This document shows, piece after piece, positions 43,474-53,535 of a DNA stretch of 64,000 nt; the stretch's first letter is position 1, and every line of letters begins with the position of its first letter. The stretch lies in the NCBI GenBank assembly GCA_977006965.1, contig OZ345381.1:1054001-1118000 (forward strand), in the 5' to 3' direction. The DNA is from Phymatolithon calcareum (Eukaryota; Rhodophyta; Florideophyceae; Hapalidiales). The position numbers were made by a program, and so were the translations under genes. Below the pieces are notes generated by a model that saw nothing but the letters and a program-made list of their open reading frames with translations, ran no database searches and was not told the DNA's origin.

Positions 43474-46400
43474 TCAAAAGTTCGTGATCATGGCATTCGC
43501 TTTAGTTGCCAGCTTCTTTTTCTTGGTCTTCTGTAAGAATTCGGCCAGTTGCTCTGGAACATCTTCATGTAGGTCTTTGATGGAATTCCATGTCCAATCC
43601 ACTTTGTCTGGAAGTCCCATCCACTGCACTTGTACAAAAATCCCATCGCTTGCTTCACCAATATCCTTCAGACTTTCAATCATTTCAAATTTCGCTTCCG
43701 AGTGTTCAGCATGTTCAAGCAGCTTTTTCGACACTTGTTTGCCGTCCATATTCACCTTATACGTATGTAAGCGTCCAGCGTGCACAGTTTCTTTGTTATC
43801 TTTCGTCAGATCCGTAACTTCATAAACCAGTTCGCTCAATACATCGGTGATCCTTTTTGGACCAGTCCAGCGGAACTTCATCTTATGCCCCTTATCTTGT
43901 GCTCTTCGTACCAGTACCAAATCTCCCATGTTAAAATTCGGATTCATGATATTTGTCTTCTTGTTATGATGTTCAATATGCCTTTTCCGGTTCATATTCA
44001 CCTTTTTCGTCACGCTCTTGTGCATTTCATCAAAAGCGCTCTGCAGCATATCAATGTGCACGAGCTGTAAAGCTCTTATATGAGTCAAAGTACCTGACTC
44101 ATGAATGTCCGTTGTCCCATTCTCCAGAATCAAATGTGACTGTGCGGGTTTCAATCCAGTCATTACTTCGAGAGGTGATCTGTACGTTCTATCGCTCCTT
44201 ATGCCGAGTCTTTTCAAAGGTGCCTCGTTCAAAGTTGTCATTACCATGCCCACAACTGCAGGCCAATCATGGGGTCCAAGCTTCATTTCTGACTGCAGTG
44301 CTTCACAAGCCGCCAGTGTGTGCCTCATGCAATTCTCCACAGTTCCATTAACCCATGGGGAATATGCAACAGTAAACGAGTGCTTAATGTTATGAGTCTT
44401 TGCCAAGCATTTCATCACTTCATTCTTAAAGTGTGAACCTTGATCGCTTACCCAGTATTTCATTGCCGTAAATGTCCTTATCCACCGTGAAATTTCATTT
44501 GATACTTCTTCTGCATCTGCCTTTATCGCCGGGCATAACCATAAATATGAAGACAGATCATCACGAAGCACAAGTAAGTACTTCTTGTCGTTCGACCCTT
44601 TCCCCATGAACAGGAAGTCGAAGTGAAGTATCTGATTCGGTTCAGTTGCATGATGTGTTGTTGACAGTGGACGTGGTATCTTGTTTCCCGTTTTGGAGAC
44701 AAGGCAGTGTATGCAATTTCGAATGAACTCTTTGCAATCATCCGCCATTGTATCCCATATATACACTTCCTTCAATGCATTTAGCGTCGAGTCAAATCCT
44801 CTATGACCCGCGCACCCACAATGTCCAATAGTCAAGAGTTTGAGCTGCAAATCAATGGATATTGGCGGTATCCAAATCTTGTCTCCCATTTTGTAACATC
44901 CTGATGTCACATTTATGCAGTCTTTTGGTAAGATATTTCCTTCTTTGGTAAATTTCTCTTGCTCTTTTTTCACCAATTCTTCGGACGGCCACTCAAAACC
45001 TTCATCCATTGGTGATTCCACAATATCCTGTTCTTGTATCAATAACGTTACGCGCTTGATAGTGAATTGCTTTCCTCGGTATCCTGCAAACCACCTTGTC
45101 ATTATGTCCGCCATGACGTTTTTGTCTCCATCTATATGTTCGATAACATAAGAGAATCGGGATAGGTACAATGCCCATCTTTGCACTTTTGTGACAACGT
45201 AGCGCCCCATTGCTGGTTCAAGAGCTCTAGGATTGTACACAAATAGAAGATTCCGATGGTCCGAAAACACGTGGATGTCTTTTTCAACCATGAACATGTA
45301 GTCCATTTTCCGAAATACCGTGAATATCGCGAATCCTTCTTTTTCGTAAGTACTCCAACGCCTTGCTGTGTCCGTGAATGCAGATCCCAAGAATCCAAGT
45401 GGTTCATGTACCTGCTCCGTTGCAGGTTTGTTCAACTCCTCTGTGTTACACTGTGTCACAAATGCCGCCCAAAACAGATCAGAAGCGTCGGTAAATATGC
45501 ACAAGACCTTGTCATAATCTCTGTGCGATAGTTTCACTGCTTCCTTGACCGAATCTTGTAACGAGATGAATGCTTTCAAATGTTCAGATCCCCATCCTAT
45601 TGGTTCGAGCCGTATTTTCTCAATATGTTTCTTCTTCCTCGACTTCACCTTAGTAAATGCAGCTTCAAGTACTTCTCGAAGTGGAGCAACTCGCTCTGAA
45701 AAGTCTGGGATCGAAGATAACATCCATTGTAAACAGTAAACGTACTGACACAATTCCCCTGCAGTATCTGGACATGTCATCGTTTGAATCCCACTCAACT
45801 TGCTTGGGTCACATCGTATCCCGTCCTTGTCGATTATTCTCCCACACCAGCGCACTGATCGTGCGAAAAATCTGCTTTTGCGGGCGGAAATTTTTAGGTC
45901 TCGCTCATCACAAATCCGTAAAAATGTCTCAATCGCTTCCAACAGTTCTTTTTCCGTTTTGTCGTGAATGAGAAAATCATCAAGCCATGCCTTTAAGAAA
46001 TTTCGCATCTCTTTGAAGCACGGTTCAACTTTCGCTTGAAAATTTGCACCACTATTCATTGCGCCTTGTAGTGTCCTGGTTGGAGTGTATACTCCCCTTG
46101 GTGTCATAACAGAATGTATCTCTTGGCTGTCTTCATGCAGCGGGAGTTGCCAATACCCGCTGCAGAAGTCCATTGTAGCATATACTTCACTTCCAGCAAG
46201 ATCGAGAAGTTCAGATTCCAAATGTGGCATAGGCCATGCAACTGGTAGAGTTCTTGAATTGGATGGTTTCATATCAAAAGTCATCCGGTATCTTGCCGGC
46301 CAACTCTTGGGTACGAGTAATGTCGCTGACGCCCACGATGCGTTTTCGTTTTTTCTCATCATCTCGTACTCTTCCAACTTGTCCATGTATTTGTCCATGA

Positions 46401-46698
46401 AATCTCGTTGGTCTGCAGAGTATCTTCGGGCTTTCGCCATGTACGGTGTAGCACCCGGTCTCAGTGTTACGCGCATTGGTTCCACCTTCGCAGGTCCATC
46501 ACCAGGTCCTAACCTCAGTCGCAAAACGTGTCGATATTTTTCAAGCATTTCCAATAGTCGCACTTGTCCTTTCTCGCTCAATCCGTTTTCAACTGCATCG
46601 TCCATCAGCTTCTTAATCGCTTCGTCCTTCGCCGAGATCCAACCAATCGATTTCCTCAGTACCATCGTCTTCCACAGCGTTATCTGAATGATAAACAC
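43474..46698 (-). CDS. Chromovirus pol: RT, RNase H, integrase, chromodomain
   Basis: About 1070 residues with no internal stop. In order: reverse transcriptase with ATMDFCSGYWQLPL and the catalytic WLDD box (AWLDDFLIH, about 45975); RNase H with FTDASDLFWAAFV and DHRNLLFVYNP; integrase with the HHCC finger (GHRGFD...CIHC), core Asp in HFDFLFMG, Asp in SDQGSHF, Glu in WVNGTVENCMR; and a C-terminal chromodomain-like segment (VQWMGLPDKVDWTWNSIKDL). It starts in the +1 frame relative to gag and has no ATG at its left limit, so translation probably depends on a +1 ribosomal shift in the overlap 46613-46698, as in Ty3. The chromodomain may direct insertion to particular chromatin. Confidence 0.93.
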   Translation of the reverse strand: MFIIQITLWKTMVLRKSIGWISAKDEAIKKLMDDAVENGLSEKGQVRLLEMLEKYRHVLRLRLGPGDGPAKVEPMRVTLRPGATPYMAKARRYSADQRDFMDKYMDKLEEYEMMRKNENASWASATLLVPKSWPARYRMTFDMKPSNSRTLPVAWPMPHLESELLDLAGSEVYATMDFCSGYWQLPLHEDSQEIHSVMTPRGVYTPTRTLQGAMNSGANFQAKVEPCFKEMRNFLKAWLDDFLIHDKTEKELLEAIETFLRICDERDLKISARKSRFFARSVRWCGRIIDKDGIRCDPSKLSGIQTMTCPDTAGELCQYVYCLQWMLSSIPDFSERVAPLREVLEAAFTKVKSRKKKHIEKIRLEPIGWGSEHLKAFISLQDSVKEAVKLSHRDYDKVLCIFTDASDLFWAAFVTQCNTEELNKPATEQVHEPLGFLGSAFTDTARRWSTYEKEGFAIFTVFRKMDYMFMVEKDIHVFSDHRNLLFVYNPRALEPAMGRYVVTKVQRWALYLSRFSYVIEHIDGDKNVMADIMTRWFAGYRGKQFTIKRVTLLIQEQDIVESPMDEGFEWPSEELVKKEQEKFTKEGNILPKDCINVTSGCYKMGDKIWIPPISIDLQLKLLTIGHCGCAGHRGFDSTLNALKEVYIWDTMADDCKEFIRNCIHCLVSKTGNKIPRPLSTTHHATEPNQILHFDFLFMGKGSNDKKYLLVLRDDLSSYLWLCPAIKADAEEVSNEISRWIRTFTAMKYWVSDQGSHFKNEVMKCLAKTHNIKHSFTVAYSPWVNGTVENCMRHTLAACEALQSEMKLGPHDWPAVVGMVMTTLNEAPLKRLGIRSDRTYRSPLEVMTGLKPAQSHLILENGTTDIHESGTLTHIRALQLVHIDMLQSAFDEMHKSVTKKVNMNRKRHIEHHNKKTNIMNPNFNMGDLVLVRRAQDKGHKMKFRWTGPKRITDVLSELVYEVTDLTKDNKETVHAGRLHTYKVNMDGKQVSKKLLEHAEHSEAKFEMIESLKDIGEASDGIFVQVQWMGLPDKVDWTWNSIKDLHEDVPEQLAEFLQKTKKKKLATKANAMITNF

Positions 46699-48052
46699 CC
46701 GAATCCATCAACCTTGCGATCGATCCTTTTGAGTATTTCTGTTCCTCCATAATTTCTTGTGCATCGACGCTTCCTTCATATTTGTCGCATGCTGCTGCGA
46801 GCGTTTCCTTTGCATCAAGTCCCAGCGCATACAACAAAGGTTCTCCGATAAGTGGTTCTTCCACTTCCGTGGTTGCAACGAGCCAAACCACATTTCGTAT
46901 CTTCAAAGTCTTTCCGTGTCTTATGCGTAGTTCAGTCGTCATTTTGACTTTCTTGTCGCATTCCACGTGGATTGGTTCCTTGTCCGATCCTTGTATTGCT
47001 GCCAAATTAAACTTGCATGGTTTCTTGAACGTTTTAACGTTCATTTTGGCTCCTTTCGCCAGCAAAGTTGCTAGTAAGTCTGGTGGAAGCAAATTTATAT
47101 CCGATCCCAGATCTGCACATATCTTCCGTTGCTCGCATTCAGCGAACACAGCCTGAATACTTGTGCTCTTCTCGTCGGTTTTGATGTCGATCTTCCTTGC
47201 TTTCTTGTCGCCATTTGTTTTCTTGGAGCTATTTTGCCTATGCTCGTATAGCAATTTCTTGGCCTCCTCTGGCGTTGCTTCATCACATTCTGTCATCACA
47301 AAATGTCTGATTCCCTTTTCCTTACACTTTGGATGTAAGCAGATAGGTCTTTTAGGTTTCGCCTTATCCTTAGGTACTTCCTCGTCCTTGGTCGGGCCTT
47401 TTGTTTGTTTCGGCTTCTTATGTTCGTACACTCTGTCTTGCAATATCGTCTCATCCACCAAAAACTCAATATACTTTTTGACATTCTTGTTGAGACTCGT
47501 CTGATATTCCAGGTGTTTCGTCATTGCTGCCTTCAGTCCAATTGGGAACAATGTTTCTTGGAGAAATTGTATAGTTTTCTTCGGGTTCGTTTCCCGGAAG
47601 TTTCCATATCCCACTCCTTCCAACCTTGTGAATGCGTCGTTTACGTATTCCAATGCTCTGGCTTCTGGACTTTCGATTTTCATGTTCATTCTGAGCCCCT
47701 TCATGGCTCTTTCGATGACTTTCGGATTCACTTCATCATCTCCATCATGTTGCACTATTCCCTTAACGAAAGATTCAATGTGTTCTGACGTCAAGTTCTC
47801 TAGCTTCACCATGGGTGCGATCACGTCGAACTTGCCGATGAAGTGCATGTTACCCAGGAGAGTTCGATCGATGGAAACCTTGTACGATGCGACACTCATT
47901 GTCGGCACTTGTTTCATCTTCTCCTTCACTTCATCAACATATCGCTGTCTCTCCTTTAAAAATTTCGCAACTTCTTTAGGATCGACACTTCGAAGTATAG
48001 GGTGGGTGACCGGTTCAAAAAGTACCACATTCCGCTTCGGCCTTAACTCCAT
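46613..48052 (-). CDS. Chromovirus gag-protease polyprotein (479 aa)
   Basis: ATG at 48052. The first part (about residues 1-250) is a charged helical gag with no clear CCHC box; a Cys/His-containing stretch (CLHPKCKEKGIRHFVMTEC) near residue 240 may serve as the nucleic-acid finger. An aspartic protease-like segment follows with ADLGSDINLL (about residue 318; usual form D-S/T-G) and later LIGEPLLYALGLD, which resembles the conserved flap or ILG-type region. The C-terminus overlaps pol in a different frame. The frame is intact. Confidence 0.85.
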   Translation of the reverse strand: MELRPKRNVVLFEPVTHPILRSVDPKEVAKFLKERQRYVDEVKEKMKQVPTMSVASYKVSIDRTLLGNMHFIGKFDVIAPMVKLENLTSEHIESFVKGIVQHDGDDEVNPKVIERAMKGLRMNMKIESPEARALEYVNDAFTRLEGVGYGNFRETNPKKTIQFLQETLFPIGLKAAMTKHLEYQTSLNKNVKKYIEFLVDETILQDRVYEHKKPKQTKGPTKDEEVPKDKAKPKRPICLHPKCKEKGIRHFVMTECDEATPEEAKKLLYEHRQNSSKKTNGDKKARKIDIKTDEKSTSIQAVFAECEQRKICADLGSDINLLPPDLLATLLAKGAKMNVKTFKKPCKFNLAAIQGSDKEPIHVECDKKVKMTTELRIRHGKTLKIRNVVWLVATTEVEEPLIGEPLLYALGLDAKETLAAACDKYEGSVDAQEIMEEQKYSKGSIARLMDSGVYHSDNAVEDDGTEEIDWLDLGEGRSD

Positions 48053-48143
48053 GCCGATGTCGCACGAGCGGCCGGAAAAGCCGTAGACCTCTTCCTTTCG
48101 ACCGTTTACGAAAGCAATGTCCCCCGGCCAGGAAAGAATATTC

Positions 48144-48409
48144 TGTAACGCCTCGAGGTTGGTTGTAAAGAAAAGGTTGTTTTACTTCATGATCGATGCC
48201 CTCTTCTCCGGTGAGGGGAGAAGAGAACCGCTTAAATAGGCAAATTTCGCCCTCCAGCTTTCAAGCCTCCAGCTATTGGCTAAATTCGCAATCGCTAAAA
48301 ATCTAACTACCAGCTCTCGGGATGTTCTCGCATCCCTCGAGTTATCTCCTTGGGTTGCGTGGCTTCCCATGAGATCAGCTCTGGCAATCTATGCCATGAA
48401 ATGTTTACA
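48144..48409 (-). repeat. Chromovirus 5' LTR (266 bp)
   Basis: The 5' LTR for the minus-oriented element, 2/266 differences from the 3' copy. Just inside it the minus strand reads TTTCCTGGCCGGGGGACATT, where the TGG run could be part of a primer-binding site; I cannot name the tRNA. Confidence 0.93.
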
Positions 48410-48413
48410 ATAC

Positions 48414-48888
48414 CCTCATACAGTGACTTATTAGAAGTGATTTCGCTCTCCGATTGTACAAGCTGGTACCCTCCTAGTTTCACGTAACTAACATTAAGGG
48501 TTCAATATCGGATATTTCGTAATACAAAAATGGTTTCACAAGCATTCCGGTGATTTTCATGTCTATTTCGATGCAAAAACGTAACAGGTTTTCTCAAATG
48601 CAGATCATAGAACATTGTTACCTGCTGTAAAGTTATTTTGATAAAGCTGATTTATGACTGTGTAAAGGCCGAGAAGGAAGTAACATGACGCTCTCAGAAA
48701 TCACCGGTGTGCTAAAACTGAAAGGCCAAAAATTTTCAAATATTTTATCTTATTTTATCAAGGTGTTTTTCGAAGCTCTTGTGCAACTGTGCAAATCATA
48801 CTTTTTATTTTCGCCACATAGATGGTCAAATACTTTGTTGGAAACCCGAACAAAGAGAGCATGTATGTAAGGTGTCAGCTGCGAATAT
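48414..48888. other. Unassigned sequence
   Basis: No gene or repeat recognised immediately right of the chromovirus. Confidence 0.4.
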
Positions 48889-49570
48889 TTTCAGATCCGT
48901 GTTTACGAGCATTCAGCGGAACAGAAATAGCTCGAGTATCGAGGTTGACAGTCCCGGCGACGTGGTCAGTGCTTTCATTAGTTCGAAATTCTATTCAAAA
49001 AATGGGTTTTTTCTATGTACTTTTTTCCATTGTAACATACTTTCCAGTCTGCGCAGAGCTTACCGAAGACATTCATTCATTTTCTTTGTCAATTAACATC
49101 CCTTCTTTCAATATTAAAACCGTTTGAGTGCGCGAACGGGAAGATGGTTCTCTAAAAATCGGCTCTGCGTCGGTTGTTTTCGCATATAGTTTTCTGAAGC
49201 TGAGGTGCACTGATAACAAAGCTTTGTCGCGCTACCAACAGGATCAGTACTTTATATACGAGCAAAGAGTGGGAAAAAATTGCAGAAATTTTGAAATCGT
49301 TGGTTCCGGCATCGTGGTCAGTTGTTTCAGTTCTTCCAAATTAAATTTAAAAAACACCTTTCCACCGTCTACGTTTCTCTTTTTATTTCTTTTCTAGATT
49401 GCTCATAGCTTATTGAAGAGGTCCATTTGCTTTGTCAACGTACAGCGCTTCTCTATATATTGAAAACTGTAATAGTGCACGACCCGGAACATGGATTTCT
49501 GAAAATAGGTTCTACCTGGGTTGTTTTCGCATATGTATTTTCTCTATGGAACTTCCATGAGTGATAATTG
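48889..49570 (+). repeat. Diverged tandem duplication, two units of about 330-350 bases
   Basis: Units at about 48889-49219 and 49238-49570 share order and landmarks: CAGTCCCGGCGACGTGGTCAG versus TGGTTCCGGCATCGTGGTCAG near the left, TTTGTCAA in the middle, and CGGTTGTTTTCGCATAT versus GGGTTGTTTTCGCATAT at the right. Many substitutions separate them, so the duplication is old. It is not coding. Confidence 0.6.
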
Positions 49571-49837
49571 CACCGCCGTGACTCAATCGTATGGCACGTC
49601 TAACATGTCTGAGTCCGTTAGTAAAGAATCTCATTTTTCGCTCACATATGACTATGCCTAGCCCGTATGCATTGAATTTGCTGTCCTAAACACGCTTTCT
49701 TCTCCTTGAATCAGTTATAGACGAAATGACTCCGCTGATATGACGATAAAGCTTCTCCACGCAGTGGACTAGAGACTTCACAGAAGCTGACCTGACATTT
49801 TCAGATCATTCTGGTGAGTACTTGCGAAACATATAGG

Positions 49838-50714
49838 CTAGAAATATTCCCATTTTCTCGCCAATTGACTGACAGCGGAAACTACGTAGAAACTGTAGCT
49901 GTAACCATCACATTGAGAGGGATATTTCAGGTTCTGCAGTATGAAATTATTCTCATTTCCGTAAACTCTGTAGTATATAAAGTGAATCTTCTTCATAACC
50001 TTCTCAATAACAGACATGATTTCTCTGAATGGCTCTCGATTGACAGTACCGTCCCAAAAAGTCTCACCTTTTGATTTATCTGCAATCGCGACTCCCAAGT
50101 GCGCATTTCTCTTGTCCTCTACAGGAAGGAGGACAATAGCCTCTTCTTGGAATGCAATCAGACTTCCGATACGCTGAGAGTGGGATTCTATGTCCTGGTC
50201 ACGAATCAAAGTCTTATAAGCGGTCTCCATGAGGCGCTTTGATTCCGTTGGTGGTTCAATATTGTGTTACACTTGAACGCCATTTCAGACCAGGCATCGA
50301 GAGTCTGATTATGGTCCGCCATAGTTCCTTGCTTACTTGCATGACCATCCCGTCAGATGGATCGCTCCTACCGGCCAGTATCTCAACATAATTTGTGATG
50401 GATCGAGTTCGTTGCACTCCTGCTTTTTCCAATTCGCAGAGTACAGTTGCAGAATCATTATTCATATTGATAACAAGGACACACATCTCGTGAGTGGAAC
50501 TCTGAGTCTTTGAATAGGGTGAAGCAAAACTCCGTAAGGAGCACCAACTGTGCAAAATGTGCACCAACGAGAAGGAATAGGACAGGTTGAAACGTAGCAG
50601 GAATACAGAGTATATACATAATCGCTTTCTGGTAACTCGATTCAATTGAAGATTATCATATGCGACTATGAGAAATCGCTGCAATGCATTGTGCGCCGAG
50701 CTCTTATAATGCAC
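49838..50714 (-). pseudogene. Ulp1/SENP-like (C48) cysteine peptidase remnant
   Basis: Two minus-strand frames (50714-50256 and 50230-49838) read as one protein across a frame change near 50250. The second shows a C48-like arrangement: HLGVAIADKSKGETFWDGT (His and Asp positions, about 50100-50050) and near the end QCDGYSYSFYVVSAVSQL (about 49890), where the family's Q-x-D-x-x-S-C-G motif would be; the nucleophile Cys reads Tyr. Ulp1 proteases process SUMO, and Ulp1-like domains are also carried by some transposons, which suits this transposon-rich setting. Assignment rests on motif spacing only. It is inactive by either the frame break or the Cys change. Confidence 0.45.
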
Positions 50715-53535
50715 GAGTAAGGAATTTCTTAATATTTTCTATATGAAACATGACTAAAGCGCTTGCTATATTGAAATGCCAAATTTTCGTGTGTGATCGA
50801 TTCTCCCACATAATTCCATTCTTGTAGTTGCACTATTCGGCTCTTAGATTATCTGACTGTGCTGTTAATAGTTTCCTGGGTGTAGAAAATTCTGCATTTG
50901 TCCGCGCAGTTTTTTGTGTATCTATTCGAATTTGTATATACTTAATACGTGCCACAGAATTAAGATTGTGTAATTTTTGGAGAACGAGAAGAGATGTTTA
51001 CTTGACTGCTTCAAGCACCAATTATAATGGAAACCATCTGGAGCCATTTCTTGTGCAGGGGCAGAACTCTTGAAAGACACATCTTACTTAATAACCGCCT
51101 TTGCTAAGTATGTAAAGTTTCACTGTAAAGAAACCTCAGCACAAGAGCCTACACAACTGCGCACAGGGTTTTGTGCAGTTGTGGAGCCTATTTTGTAATA
51201 TTTTGCTATGGAAACTGTACCCCAGGACGTGAATTGCATGTACTAGAAATGTTTGCAGTCCCCAGAACTTGACCAAACATACGTTCCTCGAATAAAAAGC
51301 AAACGTTGTACTGGGTGCATTAATAATAAGTGAATAAGAAGTAAAACGTTTTATGGCCAGCACTGCTGAGGGAAACAGTAAGCCAAATCTGGCAAGTGAT
51401 GTGCAATCCCGTCCAGTTGCTGTCCGGAAGCACTGGAATATTAAAATATGTGAGACGATATAAGAACTACAAGACACTTCACGGTACGATCAGAGAGCGA
51501 AGGCTAGCCCCTCATATCACTAAAAAATGGCACAGTGCTTAGAAATGTGAAACGCTGTCCAGATGAATAGAAAATTTAGACTGATTTTATGAAAATCGAC
51601 ATCTTTCGTAAAAAGACACTTAGATTCGACTTCTATTTTCCGTATGTACAAAATCGAAGGTTCTAATTGTAGAAATATTGCTGGTTGGAGGAGACGTGTT
51701 TCAAAGTTTCAAGAATTTTTCTTTTTCCCCAGAGTCAGGATATCTGAGATCCGGAAACGTTCACCCGTTCTCACCATGATCGCAACGTCCGCTGACTTCC
51801 CCGCAGGTCCCCGGCTGTCCTGAAGCATCTGCGCGCGAAGTCAGGCGAGGCTGCTGTCCGCCACATTTTCGCGTTACAGAAGAGCACCCACCTGCTCATG
51901 TAGAAGGTCGCGTTTGAGCGGGTAGCGACTTTTGAAGTGATGTGCGCTTAGAGCCGAAGGCGATCTTAGCCTTACAGCACGCCGCAGAGTCATTCCTTGT
52001 GAGCACCACTAAAGAGGCAACTGTGCAGCCAATCACGCAGGTCGAATTACACTAAAGGTTTAGACGTTAAATTAGTTGATAATTTCTCTGAGAATTCAAC
52101 TTTGAACTTTCTTCTTTTTCTCAAAATTTTGGTACAGCCATTGATTAGCGATGGCAAATTTTGCAATGGTTACTATTTTCGATTTGTTTTTCCGAAGGTT
52201 ACGTATTAGAATTCATTACATTCATTATAGGGATACTCAAGTTGAATAAAGGTTAAGATTTCCGAAAAAAAAATCTGTTTGAACAATATTCGAAGAAAAG
52301 AAATCATGAGAAATATCTGCATTCGTGTGAAACTATTCGAGTGCTAAACTGAAGAACTGGTTGTGCAAATAGACGTAAAATTCAATACAATAATAAGCGA
52401 GAAACTCACTAAATTGCCTGAAAAAGTGGCATATTTCGCTAAATAGACATTTCTAGCTGCATCTAGCTTAAAGACGGTACCACATTCTTTGGGAACTATC
52501 TCCGTGAGCGGGGCGGCGTTTCAACTTACTCGCCCTATCGTGGTGATTAATCCAATCAGAAAGAGTGCCCGCACCGCGAGAATCTCCCTCCTGAACTGGT
52601 GCTTCCTAGAGGAGCCTCCAACGCAGCTGTGTCCTGAAAACTTGGTGATCCTGACGCCGCCGACGCGGACATTCACACGGAAGGCGCGAACTGTGCGCTG
52701 GCTACAGATGAGTGTCTGGTGCAGCTTGCTGTGTTTCGCCACGAGGTTCGCCTAGCACACCGACATGTTGCGGGAGATCACGATATTGGCAACGTCGTCA
52801 AAGCTTGATCTACTGTAGTAGCCCATACGTAGCACGAGCTCCTTCTTTTCCATTATTTAAGAGTGGTTAGTGCGGGAGCGTCGTGAATTTAGCTTAGCAG
52901 ACGAATACGAGGAGGTGCATATAGTGGTCTGCGTAACAGATGAGTATTACGTTTGGCTATTTGTGTCTATTTAGCGAATTTTACCACTTTTTCGGCCATG
53001 TAGCGAATCAAAATGTACGTCTCAAATCAGTACGGCAATTTGAAGTTTGCACAGTATTTTTCGAATTTACAAATGATATTTTTGGAGAAATTCTGATATT
53101 TGTTGAGATCGCAAAAATTCGCTCAGGCGATATCTGATATTTTGTTGATATCGATGCATCGATACTCATTCCTACTGTCGATGGAAATTGGTAAGTATCA
53201 TCTGTTCAAAGGGTAATCCTATACATTACGTTACAGGTACCGGGCCCCTGAAGAGTTACTCAGGAATTCCTAAAGATACCATCGGATTATCTGTATCGAG
53301 GAGGTAACCCTTTTATCATTTGGCTTACCAGCAAGTCTACGTCGTTGACAGCTGACAATTCCTTTTACGGATGCTTTTTGCAATGACAGCTGACGGTTTT
53401 GTAAAGTCAAGTTTACGTATCAAAAACTGGTGAACTTGACACTTACTGGAGCCAAGCAACGATGCACCAAGTACTCTCAGGCTCATTCCTTCCGCCATGT
53501 ACTCATCGATATCCATCCCACGCGCAAAGCCCAGG
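50715..53535. other. Unassigned sequence between transposon block and gene cluster
   Basis: No gene is supported over about 2.8 kb. Short open frames at 50828, 51136 (minus), 52489 and 52940 lack known motifs. A more GC-rich patch at about 51770-52060 and 52480-52760 may be a relic of another mobile element. Confidence 0.4.

Larger units (their letters stand above)
43171..48409 (-). mobile_element. Intact-looking Ty3/gypsy chromovirus, 5239 bp (minus orientation)
   Basis: LTRs of 266 bases (43171-43436 and 48144-48409) begin TGTAACGCC and end TTTACA, and differ at only two positions that I could find. A 4-base target duplication ATAC lies at 43167-43170 and 48410-48413. Two long minus-strand open frames fill the interior: gag-protease (46613-48052) and pol (43474-46698), without internal stops. 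The domain order protease, RT, RNase H, integrase, chromodomain is that of Ty3/gypsy chromoviruses. This is the youngest retroelement in the window. Confidence 0.95.

Noticed and set aside
43590-48086. Many plus-strand frames of 60-200 codons opposite the chromovirus
   Set aside because: All are shadows of the intact gag and pol frames on the minus strand.
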